Below are positions 25,341-33,859 of a DNA stretch of 64,000 nt, piece after piece. How positions within the stretch are numbered: the first letter of the stretch is position 1; each line of letters starts with the position of its first letter. Source of the stretch: Sphingomonadales bacterium (GTDB lineage Bacteria; Pseudomonadota; Alphaproteobacteria; Sphingomonadales; Sphingomonadaceae). The position numbers and the translations under genes are program-made. The stretch covers positions 809,501 to 873,500 of the forward strand of contig JADJGU010000001.1 in assembly GCA_016707885.1 (NCBI GenBank), read 5' to 3'. The notes under the pieces were generated by a model, which was not told the DNA's origin, did no database searches, and was given only the letters and a program-made list of their open reading frames with translations.

Positions 25341-26164
25341 CCGGTTTGATGGCAGGAAAACGGGGCCTCATCATGGGCCTCGCCAATGACAAGTCGCTCG
25401 CATGGGGCATTGCGCAACGACTGAAGGCCGAAGGTGCGGAGCTGGCGATCAGCTATCAGGGCGAAGTGATGGAAAAGCGCGTCCGTCCGCTAGCCGAGCA
25501 ATTGGGCTGCGATTTCCTGATCGATTGCGATGTATCGGACATGGCCAATCTGGACGCCGCCTTTGCGCAACTTGGCGCACGCTGGCCGACTATAGATTTC
25601 GTCGTCCACGCGATCGGCTTCACCAACAAGGAAGCGCTGCGTGGCAAATATTTCGACGTGACGCTCGACGACTTCCTGATGACGATGAACATCAGCGTCT
25701 ACAGCTTCACCGCCGTTGCCAAGCGTGCTGCCGCGATGATGGTGCCTTTCGATCCTGAAACCGGCAAGGGCGGCGGATCGATGCTGACGCTGAGCTATTA
25801 TGGCGCCGAAAAGGTCGTACCGCATTACAATGTCATGGGCGTAGCCAAGGCTGCGCTGGAGGCGAGCGTCAAATATCTGGCGAACGACGTCGGCCCCGAT
25901 GGCATTCGCGTCAACGCGATTTCAGCCGGACCGATCAAGACGCTGGCAGCTTCGGGTATCGGCGATTTCCGCTATATCCTGAAATGGAACGAATATAACT
26001 CGCCGCTGCGCCGCAACGTCAGCATTGACGATGTTGGTGCTTCGGCACTCTATTTCCTGTCAGACTTGTCGGCGGGCGTTACTGGCGAAACCCATCATGT
26101 CGATGCGGGCTACCATACGGTTGGCATGAAGCAGGAGGATGCTCCTGATATCGGGCTTGCCTGA
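25337..26164 (+). CDS. fabI: Enoyl-[acyl-carrier-protein] reductase (NADH), FabI type
   Basis: 275 residues, an atypical short-chain dehydrogenase. GLANDKSLAWGIA is the FabI nucleotide-binding loop, replacing the classical GxxxGxG. SYYGAEKVVPHYNVMGVAKAAL holds the Tyr-x6-Lys catalytic pair, here split across two quoted halves SYYGAEKV and YNVMGVAK. The enzyme carries out the last reduction in fatty-acid elongation and is the target of triclosan and isoniazid-like drugs in other species. It is coupled to the upstream yihY by a 4-base overlap. No other fabI-like gene is in the window. Confidence 0.93.
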   Translation: MTGLMAGKRGLIMGLANDKSLAWGIAQRLKAEGAELAISYQGEVMEKRVRPLAEQLGCDFLIDCDVSDMANLDAAFAQLGARWPTIDFVVHAIGFTNKEALRGKYFDVTLDDFLMTMNISVYSFTAVAKRAAAMMVPFDPETGKGGGSMLTLSYYGAEKVVPHYNVMGVAKAALEASVKYLANDVGPDGIRVNAISAGPIKTLAASGIGDFRYILKWNEYNSPLRRNVSIDDVGASALYFLSDLSAGVTGETHHVDAGYHTVGMKQEDAPDIGLA

Positions 26165-26165
26165 T

Positions 26166-26492
26166 ATGTTTGAGGGGCACAGCAACGAACTGGTCCTCCT
26201 CCTCGCCGGAACGACGGCGATTGTCGGGCTGTTCGGCTATCTTCATGCCCGCAAATTCTGGGAAGGCCTGCCGCCGCTACTCGACGGCTTTGTATCGGCA
26301 GCAGGATTTCTGTTCGTGATAGCCGCATTTGTGTTCGGCGGGCGTTTTGGCGGAACTTACAATCACCCGCATGCCGGACGCGTGCTGGCAGTTGCTGCGG
26401 CTATTATCATCTACCGGTCGCTGCGCACCTGGATCGGCAAAGAGCAGGTCAAATATCGCAAGGTCCGGATCAACCCGCCTAGCGACGCATGA
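26166..26492 (+). CDS. Small membrane protein of unknown function
   Basis: 108 residues from the ATG at 26166, one base after the fabI stop. Three hydrophobic segments (about 7-24, 39-57 and 72-86) with a basic C-terminus (KEQVKYRKVRINPP). No motif recognised. Its stop overlaps the start of the GNAT gene as ATGA, so it belongs to the yihY-fabI-GNAT-aroC run. The tight coupling argues it is a real gene even though its role is unknown. Confidence 0.75.
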   Translation: MFEGHSNELVLLLAGTTAIVGLFGYLHARKFWEGLPPLLDGFVSAAGFLFVIAAFVFGGRFGGTYNHPHAGRVLAVAAAIIIYRSLRTWIGKEQVKYRKVRINPPSDA

Positions 26493-27007
26493 TCATCCGC
26501 CCGATTGAACCCGCCGATTTTGATGTCGTCGATGCCGTCCACCGAGCCGCCTTTGCCAGCACCGCATTCGGTCATCAGGGCGAAGCTGATCTGGTCCACA
26601 CGGTCCATGCCGATGGTGATGCCCTGGTGTCGCTGGTTGCCGAAGTCGACGGCCAGATTATCGGCCATGCACTGTTCAGCCGGATGGAGGTTGAGGCCGA
26701 TGGAGAAGCTCTGAAGGGGGCTGGGCTTGCTCCTGTGGGTGTGCTGCCCAAACTGCACAGCGGAGGTGTGGGAGCGGCTTTAATCTGGCGAGGTATCGAG
26801 ATGTTGCAGGCGCTCGACATCCAGATCAGTTTCGTGCTCGGCCATCCCGATTATTATCCGCGCTTCGGCTATAGCGCCGAAACTGCCCGCCCCTTTGCCT
26901 CCCCCTTTGCCGGGCCACATTTCATGGCGCTTTTGCTGGACAAAGGCATGCCACTTCCCGAAAGCGGCCGCGCACGCTATGCACCGGCTTTCGGGCCCGA
27001 GAGGTAA
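26489..27007 (+). CDS. GNAT family N-acetyltransferase
   Basis: 172 residues. IRPIEPADFDVVDAVHRAAF at the start and LKGAGLAPVGVLPKLHSGGVGAAL with the acetyl-CoA loop (in place of the usual Q/R-GxG-x-A) identify the GNAT fold. Then FVLGHPDYYPRFGYSAE is the substrate-side motif of YhbS-like members. The substrate is not known. Overlaps the small membrane protein gene at its start and is followed by aroC after one base. Confidence 0.9.
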   Translation: MIIRPIEPADFDVVDAVHRAAFASTAFGHQGEADLVHTVHADGDALVSLVAEVDGQIIGHALFSRMEVEADGEALKGAGLAPVGVLPKLHSGGVGAALIWRGIEMLQALDIQISFVLGHPDYYPRFGYSAETARPFASPFAGPHFMALLLDKGMPLPESGRARYAPAFGPER

Positions 27008-27008
27008 G

Positions 27009-28075
27009 ATGAGTTTCAACACGTTCGGCCATGTTTTCCGTTTCACCACCTGGGGCGAAAGCCACGGGCCGGCATTGGCGCTGTGGTCGATGGTTGCCCG
27101 CCGGGAATTGCGCTGTCTGAAGCGGATATCCAGCCTTTCCTCGACAAGCGCCGTCCGGGCACCAGCAAGTTCACCACGCAGCGGCAAGAGCCCGATCAGG
27201 TTCGCATCCTTTCTGGCATTTTCGAAGGCCGCACCACCGGTACCCCGATCAGCCTGATGATCGAGAATGTCGACCAGCGGTCAAAGGATTATTCCGAAGT
27301 TGCCAAGGCCTATCGCCCCGGACATGCCGATTACAGCTATGATGCCAAATATGGCTTTCGCGACTATCGCGGTGGCGGGCGGAGTTCGGCACGCGAAACG
27401 GCGGCGCGTGTTGCGGCAGGCGCGGTCGCGCGTGCGGTAATCCCCGAGGTCGAAATCCTGGCCTATGTCGTTGAAATCGGCGGTGATGCCATTGATCGCG
27501 CCAATTTCGAAAAGGCCCAGATCGACAAAAACCCTTTTTTCTGTCCCGATGAAGCGGCAGCCGGACGTTGGGAAAAGCTGGTCGATGAAGCCCGCAAGGC
27601 GGGATCTTCGCTCGGCGCAGTAGTCGAATGTGTCGCGCACGGCGTCCCGCCTGGCTGGGGCGCGCCGCTCTACGCCAAGCTCGACAGCGAGCTAGCCTCG
27701 GCTATGATGGGCATCAACGCGGTCAAGGCAGTGGAAATCGGTGCAGGCTTCGAAGCCGCACGTTTTCGCGGTGAACAAAATGCCGATCCGATGCGCCCCG
27801 GCACCAACCAGCCGGTGTTCTTGGCCAACAATGCGGGCGGCATTGCGGGCGGTATTTCGACCGGCCAGCCGGTGGTCTGCCGTGTAGGCTTCAAACCAAC
27901 CAGTTCGATCCTGACCCCGGTCGACACTGTCACCCGCGAAGGCGAGGCAACCGAAATCGTCACCAAGGGCCGCCACGACCCCTGCGTCGGCATTCGCGGT
28001 ACACCGGTTGTTGAAGCGATGATGGCGCTGGTTCTGGCGGACCAGAAACTGCTGCACCGCGCGCAGTGCGGTTAG
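27009..28075 (+). pseudogene. aroC: Chorismate synthase; single-base deletion near codon 24
   Basis: The start MSFNTFGHVFRFTTWGESHG at 27009 is the AroC N-terminus. After GPAL the frame is lost at 27077-27078: one extra G would restore GPALGAVVDGCPPG, and the second frame (open from 27083) continues to the end with RPGHADYSYDAKYGFRDYRGG, GRSSARETAARVAAGA and GIRGTPVVEAMMAL. The whole would be 355 residues, normal for the family. AroC makes chorismate from EPSP, needed for all aromatic amino acids. Everything else is intact, so a base-calling error in a G run seems more likely than loss of the gene. Confidence 0.88.
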
Positions 28076-28085
28076 ATCTTCCCGC

Positions 28086-28760
28086 TCAATAATGCGCTTC
28101 GAGGGTTAGACCCAAAATATGGTCATTCCGCGTTGGCGCGCCTGAGCGGTTCACCAACTGCCATGTATAGCCCGGCATTATGCCGAAATGGTCGCCAACG
28201 TCGAAATGGACCGCGGCCCCGGCACGGTTGGCGGTTAGTCCCCTGTTTTGGCCAAAATCGGTATCGTTCAATGCGAAGATTAGTTCGTCGCTCAGTTGCA
28301 GCTCCACCTTGCCGCTCTGGTTCAGGTCGTGGCGCCAACGAACACGAGGTCGAAAACGGACACCCACGTCGTTGCTTCCGGTCACTCCGAACACTTCTTC
28401 GAGTTGTACGCGCGCATCAGCTTCGTGCACCAGTGGGAAGGAAATGCCTTGCGCCAGCCGGTGTTGCACTGGGTCGCGGCCGCCGGAAACTTCTGTGGTG
28501 ACATGGGCATAGGACAGCGACAGGCTGACATCATCGGCCAGGTCGTGCCGATAGCCCAAGCGGATGAAACGCTGGCCCAGATCGAACGAATCCGGCTGCG
28601 AACGCAGGATCAGATGGGCAGAGACGCTGTCATTCGCGTCCAGCTCAACATCACCGGTCAAAGTCAGCCATTGCTGCCGTGTCGAATCGGCCAATGCTGC
28701 TTGCGAGCCGATGACTAGGGAGATTATGCTGAGCAGTTGGCAAAGGCGGCGAACGAACAT
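28086..28760 (-). CDS. DUF2490 family outer-membrane-like protein
   Basis: 224 residues with a signal peptide (LLSIISLVIGSQAALA). The rest is a series of amphipathic beta strands (DVELDANDSVSAHLILR, FIRLGYRHDLADDVSLSLSY) ending in aromatic LGLTLEAHY, as expected for a small outer-membrane barrel. The pattern R-x-R-x-D then 'P-VRWRHDLN' is what I recall of DUF2490. No role is established for the family. Convergent with aroC, with 10 bases between. Confidence 0.75.
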   Translation of the reverse strand: MFVRRLCQLLSIISLVIGSQAALADSTRQQWLTLTGDVELDANDSVSAHLILRSQPDSFDLGQRFIRLGYRHDLADDVSLSLSYAHVTTEVSGGRDPVQHRLAQGISFPLVHEADARVQLEEVFGVTGSNDVGVRFRPRVRWRHDLNQSGKVELQLSDELIFALNDTDFGQNRGLTANRAGAAVHFDVGDHFGIMPGYTWQLVNRSGAPTRNDHILGLTLEAHY

Positions 28761-28891
28761 GCAGCGCACTTATCGAAGGCAGGCAGGCTTGCCAATCGGG
28801 AACCGAATATCGCAGCGCCTGACCGGCACAACGCGCAAAACTGGACAGCGAAACTACAATCCGCCAAAGGCTTGGCGCAGGATTTGATGCA

Positions 28892-29260
28892 ATGAAATTA
28901 CGCAAAACTCTTCTGGCAGCGCTTATCGCAGCGGCCCCATTTGCGGCCCAAGCCACCGCCGATGCTGATCTGGGCAGCGGCCATGCAAGCTATTATGGCA
29001 ATGAACTTGCCGGGCGCCGCACTGCCAGTGGAGAAATGTTCAACCCGGGCGATTTCACTGCGGCACACCGAACCGTTGCGTTTGGCGCAAAGGTCAAGGT
29101 GACGCATCTTGGCAATGGCCGCGAGGTTATCGTACGCGTCAACGACCGCGGCCCATTCGGACGCGGTCGAATTATCGATCTGTCCTATGCCGCCGCCAAG
29201 GAACTGGGCATGCACCGCAGCGGCACGGCGCAAGTGAAGTTGAGCTTGGTCCAGGACTGA
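28892..29260 (+). CDS. rlpA: RlpA-like double-psi beta-barrel protein
   Basis: 122 residues: a signal peptide (LLAALIAAAPFAAQA) then a DPBB domain. ASYYGNELAGRRTASGEMFNPGDFTAAHRT, quoted in two parts as ASYYGNELAGRRTASGE and FNPGDFTAAHRT, and VNDRGPFGRGRIIDLSYAAA, again with the key D in NDRGPF, are the RlpA core. RlpA proteins are septal lytic transglycosylases that cut denuded glycan. Here there is no lipobox and no SPOR domain, so it is the short, soluble form. Divergent from the DUF2490 gene and convergent with the PAS gene. Confidence 0.87.
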   Translation: MKLRKTLLAALIAAAPFAAQATADADLGSGHASYYGNELAGRRTASGEMFNPGDFTAAHRTVAFGAKVKVTHLGNGREVIVRVNDRGPFGRGRIIDLSYAAAKELGMHRSGTAQVKLSLVQD

Positions 29261-29268
29261 CCCAGAAA

Positions 29269-30645
29269 TCAGACAATAGTCTTGGTGAGCACCTTGTCGG
29301 TCAGACCGGCATCTTCGACCGATCCGACAATTGCAACGTTGCCATCGGCGTCGCGACGCGCAACGAGCACAACAAATTCTTCGCTGCCTTGCGCAAATTC
29401 GGAGAGATCGCGGGCACGTGCTGCGCGCAAACGCGGGCGCGGATCGACCAGCGTCGGTGCAACAGCTTCACCCTTGGCCAGCTTGCGTGCGCGGCGTTCG
29501 GCCTGGACGATGCCTTTGAGGCCACCATCATGTTTGGCCAGCAAATCCGCGAGCCCGCCCTGCGGAACGACATTGCGGTGCGCATAGTCCAGCGCGGCAG
29601 CGAATTCGGTTAATCGGGTCTTGTCGTAACCGCTGCCAAAGATCAATTTGACCACCGGCGTCATCGGTGCGCGTTCTTGCGCAGTAATGCCGCTGTCGGC
29701 CAGCAACTCGGCATAGTCTTCTGGAAAACGCTGGGCAGCTATCGAGAAATCATAAGCACGGCCAATCGCGCCATAAAGTGCATCGCGGCTGCGCGCGTCG
29801 GTATCGCGGGCAAGGTCTGCACTGCTGCGCGCAGCTTGCAGCCAATCGGCGAGTGCGGAATCTTCGCCCGGTTCATCAGCTTCAACGACGAGGAGTTCGA
29901 CCGGCGCGTCAGCATAGCTGGCGTCGAGAACCAGCTCGTCTTCGGCTTCAGTTTCAGTAAATTCCGAGGCAAGCTCAAGCTCGTCTGCCGCCGGGCCATC
30001 GGCCCAGACGGGCACATGATCCTTGCGGACCGGCATGTCGGCGAGCGCGCTTTCGACTTCCTTTTGCAACGGCGCTGCAATTTCAGCAGGCGCCGCTTCT
30101 TTCCAGTTGATAACGCCATAAATGAAATCGATGGTGTCATCGTCGGACGAATATGGCAGCAAGATGCCGCGATACATGATGTTGGCGCCGCGATCGTTAA
30201 CAAATTCGGCCTCGAAACCAATCGGTGCGCGGTTGGCGATTATCTGTAAATAATGATCGGTAATCCGCGACAACAGCGAGCGCGGCGGGACCTGGTCGAG
30301 GTAGGAAATGTCATCGGTCAGGCCGCATTCGTTGCGCAGAGCTTCACCCAGATATTGAATCGACGGGTTTTCGATCCCCGACGTGAAGTCAAGCAGTACC
30401 GAATAGTCGCGGAAATCCTCGACGCCCTCGGGTTCAAGTTCTTCGATATTGGGATAATTGCTTTCGCCGAGTTGCGAGGTCCAGAAATTATAGGCGCGCA
30501 CCTGCATGCGACGCTCATCCCCCGAAACCACCGGCGGCGGTTCGATCGCGGCGTCTTCATATTCCTCTTCAAAACTTGCATATGCGGGGCCATCAGCGTC
30601 AAACCGATCGCTATCAAAAGGCCCAAAACCGCGCAAATTATCCAT
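29269..30645 (-). CDS. PAS-domain protein of sphingomonad type, function unknown
   Basis: 458 residues. The N-terminal 40 are acidic. Residues 45-185 resemble a PAS sensor: AYNFWTSQLGESNYPNIEEL, IQYLGEALRNECG and IMYRGILLPYSSD. A long acidic linker follows (about 185-265, rich in D, E and A), then an alpha-helical region and a C-terminal VVLVARRDADGNVAIVGSVE. There is no kinase, GGDEF, EAL or HTH domain. PAS_5-like regions of this kind occur in other alphaproteobacteria. It lies upstream of a motB-like remnant and a sigma-54 activator on the opposite strand. Confidence 0.75.
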   Translation of the reverse strand: MDNLRGFGPFDSDRFDADGPAYASFEEEYEDAAIEPPPVVSGDERRMQVRAYNFWTSQLGESNYPNIEELEPEGVEDFRDYSVLLDFTSGIENPSIQYLGEALRNECGLTDDISYLDQVPPRSLLSRITDHYLQIIANRAPIGFEAEFVNDRGANIMYRGILLPYSSDDDTIDFIYGVINWKEAAPAEIAAPLQKEVESALADMPVRKDHVPVWADGPAADELELASEFTETEAEDELVLDASYADAPVELLVVEADEPGEDSALADWLQAARSSADLARDTDARSRDALYGAIGRAYDFSIAAQRFPEDYAELLADSGITAQERAPMTPVVKLIFGSGYDKTRLTEFAAALDYAHRNVVPQGGLADLLAKHDGGLKGIVQAERRARKLAKGEAVAPTLVDPRPRLRAARARDLSEFAQGSEEFVVLVARRDADGNVAIVGSVEDAGLTDKVLTKTIV

Positions 30646-30734
30646 TCTTCGGTCCTATTTGTTAGGATCGCACCCGTTGCTTCCCGATGCCTTATGCGCC
30701 GAGATGGTTAACATGCCGTTATCGGCGTTGCAGG

Positions 30735-30905
30735 ATGAGACAGTTGCACGCGGGTACCCGCGCGATCTTCGCGCAAAAAGGCGTCGGGCCGGATCGCTTC
30801 CTGCGAATCGAAGGCGTAGCGGATCGCGAACCTTATGTTCCCAAGAACCGGTTCGACCCGCGCAACCGGCGGATGTCGATCACCTTGGGCTGGGCACGCG
30901 ACTGA
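30735..30905 (+). pseudogene. motB-like (OmpA-domain) C-terminal remnant
   Basis: The frame 30735-30905 reads ...AIFAQKGVGPDRFLRIEG, then VADREPYVPKNRFDPRNRR and MSITLGWARD before TGA. The pattern 'R-x-GVAD-(R/Q)EP---NP-DPRNRR-SI-L' is the end of the OmpA peptidoglycan-binding domain of MotB-type flagellar motor proteins. The rest of the domain, the plug and the membrane helix are missing upstream, where the frame is closed and no other part of motB is seen. I read this as a relic rather than a functional gene. It lies in the 450-bp stretch 30646-31095, which has no intact gene; 30960-31015 is AT-rich, with no clear promoter. Confidence 0.5.
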
Positions 30906-31095
30906 GGGTTGGTCCGATATGGATTATCCAGAGAAATCTGACCTATGAATTCTGCCACATCTTTGCTCCAATATGGATATAATTTATATATTACAGTTAT
31001 TTAGGAAATTGTCCAAAACCATTCATTAACCCTTTCCGCCGCACTTCAACGCCATCGGACAAGCGGAGCATTCCGCAAGATTTTCGGGGGCAGAC

Positions 31096-32130
31096 ATGGC
31101 AGTTTCCACAGCAGACATCGAACGCGACATCGCATCTTTGGTGATTGGCACCAGCCCGTCCGTGCAGCGATTGCGGGCGATGATTGCGCGTGTGGCGGCG
31201 TCGGATGTGTCGGTGCTGCTTGCCGGGCCTTCAGGGTCGGGCAAGGAACTGGTTGCACAGGCCATCCACGCCGCCAGTAGCCGCAGCACAAACCCGTTCA
31301 TCGCGATCAACACCGGCGCGATTCCTGCCGAGCTGATCGAATCCGAACTGTTCGGGCATGAGAAAGGCAGCTTCACCGGCGCACACAGCCGCCGGACCGG
31401 CCATTTCGAAAACGCGCATAAGGGCACATTGTTCCTCGATGAAATTGGCGACATGCGCTTTGACATGCAGGTCAAACTGTTACGCGTGCTCGAGGAACGG
31501 GTCGTCACTCGCGTGGGCAGCAGCGTCTGTACTCCGGTCGACGTCCGCATCGTTTCTGCAACGCACCGCGACATGGATAGCGCGATGGCTGAAGGCCGCT
31601 TCCGGCAGGATCTATTCTTCCGGCTCGGCGTCGTGCTTTTGCACGTGCCGTCATTGGCCGAAAGGTGTGAGGATATTCCGTTCCTCATCCGTCATTTCCA
31701 GAAAGGCAAGCCATCGGGCGCGATTGCCCATTTTGACGAAAGCGCGCTAGAGCGCCTGATGGCGCATAATTGGCCGGGCAATGTCCGCGAATTGCGCAAT
31801 GTCGTCGAGCGTGCGGGCGTGCTTTATGGGGGCGAGATATTGGACGCAACGGATGTTGATCTGCTGCTCACCAACGCCTTGCCGCCGCTCGAAAGCCGCC
31901 GCGAGCGGATGGCTGCGGCTCCCATATCCTTCGCCCCCGCCGGTCCCGCGCCAAGCAGGGAGCAACCGATAGACCTGCGGCAGGAAATCGAAGCGATCGA
32001 ACTCGAACGCATCACCATGGCGTTGGAGCTCGCCGACGGGATTGTTTCGGACGCCGCCCGTCTGCTGACGCTGAAGCGGACAACGTTGATTGAGAAGATG
32101 CGCAAATATGGGGTTCAGGCGGTTGCGTAA
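31096..32130 (+). CDS. Sigma-54-dependent transcriptional activator (FlbD/FleQ-like, no receiver domain)
   Basis: 344 residues. The AAA+ domain starts almost at once: Walker A GPSGSGKE (44-51), the sigma-54 contact loop GSFTGA (91-96, the variant of GAFTGA), Walker B GTLFLDEIGD (about 110-119) and the arginine-finger region GRFRQDLFFRLGVV. NWPGNVRELRNVVERA follows. The C-terminus (about 300-344) is a Fis-type HTH (ARLLTLKRTTLIEKMRKYG). No receiver or PAS domain is present, as in FlbD-like flagellar activators of some sphingomonads. The motB remnant upstream and the sigma-54 promoter at 16741 favour a flagellar role, which is inference. Confidence 0.88.
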   Translation: MAVSTADIERDIASLVIGTSPSVQRLRAMIARVAASDVSVLLAGPSGSGKELVAQAIHAASSRSTNPFIAINTGAIPAELIESELFGHEKGSFTGAHSRRTGHFENAHKGTLFLDEIGDMRFDMQVKLLRVLEERVVTRVGSSVCTPVDVRIVSATHRDMDSAMAEGRFRQDLFFRLGVVLLHVPSLAERCEDIPFLIRHFQKGKPSGAIAHFDESALERLMAHNWPGNVRELRNVVERAGVLYGGEILDATDVDLLLTNALPPLESRRERMAAAPISFAPAGPAPSREQPIDLRQEIEAIELERITMALELADGIVSDAARLLTLKRTTLIEKMRKYGVQAVA

Positions 32131-32133
32131 CCC

Positions 32134-32221
32134 GTCGCCCCTGCGCAGGCAGGGGCCGCAATCGGTTTATTCCGCACGATTTGAATAAACGTACAGCGGC
32201 CCCAGCCTTCGCTGGGGCGAC
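32134..32221. repeat. REP-like double palindrome between convergent genes
   Basis: Nested symmetry: GTCGCCCC (32134-32141) mirrors GGGGCGAC (32214-32221); GTTTATTC (32165-32172) mirrors GAATAAAC (32183-32190). Each end also forms its own hairpin, GCCCCTGC/GCAGGGGC (32137-32156) and GCCCCAGC/GCTGGGGC (32199-32218). The element fills the gap between a plus-strand and a minus-strand gene, where it may act as a bidirectional terminator. Repeats with the GGCCCCAGC-CTTC-GCTGGGG core are, as I recall, common in sphingomonad intergenic DNA. Confidence 0.7.
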
Positions 32222-32223
32222 GT

Positions 32224-32886
32224 CTAGCTGGCCACTCGCTTCGCCAAAACCTTGCCGATCACCTGCGCGAAGGTCTCCGCGCTTTGCGCGCCGGGGACCA
32301 TATATTTGCCGTCGAAGATAATCGCAGGAACGCCGCTGACATTCTCGTTGATCCAATAGCTTTCTTCGCCGCGCACCTCGCGCCCCAGTACCTCGTCGAC
32401 CAACCATGCTTCACAAGTCGCGCGATCGAGATCTACACCTTCAGCCACATCGAGCAGAACCGCCCGGTCGCTGACATCCTTCCCCTGCTGGAAATAGGCC
32501 GAAAAAAGCGCGAGCTTGAGCTCGGTCTGCTTTTCCCAACCATGTTCGGTGCCAGCGCGGGTCAGCAATCTGTGCGCATCGAAGGTATTGTACAGCCGCC
32601 GCGCGCCCATATCGCCAAAGGTGAAACCCAAATCAGCTGCGGTGCCCTTGATCCGTTCGCGCACCGCCTTGCCCTCATCAGGCGAGCGGCCATATTTGCG
32701 CGCGATATGCTGTCCGGCATCCTCGCCTTCAGGCGGCATGTCGGGGTTGAGCTCGAACGGGTGCCAGTGGATCTCAGCCTCAACTGGCTCTGGCAACAAA
32801 GTCAGTGCTTTTTCGACCTGCTTATAGCCGATGATGCACCAGGGGCAGACGACGTCGGAGACGATATCGATGCGCAGTTTTTCCAT
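32224..32886 (-). CDS. DsbA family oxidoreductase (FrnE/2-hydroxychromene isomerase-like)
   Basis: 220 residues from the ATG at 32886, two bases after the nudC stop. The start IDIVSDVVCPWCIIG carries a CPWC thioredoxin-type pair. No signal peptide is present, so unlike DsbA it is cytoplasmic. YNTFDAHRLL and GVPAIIFDGKYMVPGAQ (with cis-Pro) are typical of FrnE-like proteins linked to stress and redox handling. Its partner is unknown. The upstream frame includes residues from nudC and is not part of it. Confidence 0.88.
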   Translation of the reverse strand: MEKLRIDIVSDVVCPWCIIGYKQVEKALTLLPEPVEAEIHWHPFELNPDMPPEGEDAGQHIARKYGRSPDEGKAVRERIKGTAADLGFTFGDMGARRLYNTFDAHRLLTRAGTEHGWEKQTELKLALFSAYFQQGKDVSDRAVLLDVAEGVDLDRATCEAWLVDEVLGREVRGEESYWINENVSGVPAIIFDGKYMVPGAQSAETFAQVIGKVLAKRVAS

Positions 32887-32888
32887 GC

Positions 32889-33755
32889 CTACATCTCCGC
32901 CCAACGCCGCAACAAGGTGTGTGCAATGGCAAAAGGCGGCGGCGCGCCGAAACGTTTGTCGGGAGCGTCGGCGAGTGCGGCGCGCGCCTCTTCCTTTGTC
33001 ACCCACATCGCGTCCTCCAGCTCGGTATAGTCGATCGTCAGCTGGTCGCCGTCGGCATCGGCAACACAGGCGATCATCAGCTGCGATCCGCCAAAGGGCC
33101 AGGGCTGGCTGGTGACATAACGCACCGCGCCGCAGCTGATCCCTGCCTCTTCCATAATCTCGCGCCGCACCGCTTCTTCGATGCTTTCGCCGGGCTCAAG
33201 AAAACCTGCCAGCGCCGAATAATTGCCTTTGGGCCAAGCCGACTGCCGCCCGAGCAAAGCCTTGCCCTCATATTCGGCGATCATGATCACCACCGGGTCG
33301 GTGCGCGGGAAATGTTCGGCGTCGCAAGCGGTGCATTGCCGACCCCAGCCAGCGCGGAAGACTTTCGTCGAGCCACCGCAGCGCCCGCAATATTTGTGCG
33401 AATTGTGCCAGTCGATCAGGCTGCGCGCGGTGCCGTAAATCGCTGCATCCTCGGCAGGCAACAAAGATAGCGCGCGCCAGACGGCTGGCGACCGTGCCAT
33501 GCCGCCCTCGCCTTCGACCAGGGGCACAAAATGCGGCTTGTCATTGGCGAGGCCGAGCAGGATCAGTTCGACCGAAACATCAATCTCGGCCATAGAATGC
33601 CATTTCAGGCCGCCTTCGCTGGCGATCACTGGGTCAAGCCCGTCAAGCCCGAGCACACGCGCGCGCCAATCATTGAGCGCGGCGTTAAAGCCTTCAATGT
33701 CGTTGCGCAGCCGGTCTGCGCGGTCGAGCGGGGAGCCTGTGAAGCCTGGGTTCAT
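32889..33755 (-). CDS. nudC: NAD+ diphosphatase (NADH pyrophosphatase, NudC-type)
   Basis: 288 residues from the ATG at 33755 with GGAGAAA upstream. An N-terminal domain is followed by a zinc ribbon (CGRCGG, then QCTACDAEHFPRTDP, about 130-155) and a Nudix domain whose box begins GFLEPGESIEEAVRREI and ends MEEAGI. SQPWPFGGSQLMIA is the SQPWPFPxS signature of NudC. The family hydrolyses NAD(H) and removes NAD caps from RNA. It is co-directional with the FrnE-like gene, 2 bases upstream of it. Confidence 0.93.
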   Translation of the reverse strand: MNPGFTGSPLDRADRLRNDIEGFNAALNDWRARVLGLDGLDPVIASEGGLKWHSMAEIDVSVELILLGLANDKPHFVPLVEGEGGMARSPAVWRALSLLPAEDAAIYGTARSLIDWHNSHKYCGRCGGSTKVFRAGWGRQCTACDAEHFPRTDPVVIMIAEYEGKALLGRQSAWPKGNYSALAGFLEPGESIEEAVRREIMEEAGISCGAVRYVTSQPWPFGGSQLMIACVADADGDQLTIDYTELEDAMWVTKEEARAALADAPDKRFGAPPPFAIAHTLLRRWAEM

Positions 33756-33768
33756 TTCTGTTTCTCCG

Positions 33769-33842
33769 TGCGGTCTGAGCTTGTCGAAGACCGAGAGCAC
33801 ACTGCCATTTCGTCCTTCGACGGGCCCAGGACGAACGGCAAG
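33769..33842. repeat. Degenerate intergenic palindromic repeat
   Basis: The region contains CTGAGCTTGTCGAAGACC, and further on CGTCCTTCGACGGGCCCAGG with ACGAACGG. These are versions of a palindrome with arms 'GTCCTTCGAC...' and '...GTCGAAGGAC' that I know as common in alphaproteobacterial intergenic DNA. The inner part CGTCCT/AGGACG is symmetrical. It lies upstream of nudC, downstream of the serine hydrolase gene on the same strand, where it may terminate or stabilise transcripts. Confidence 0.45.
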
Positions 33843-33859
33843 AGGGCGTTATTTGCCAT

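Noticed and set aside
30960..31015. AT-rich stretch with TATAAT at 30978 before the sigma-54 activator
   Set aside because: No -35 at proper spacing; not enough to call a promoter.
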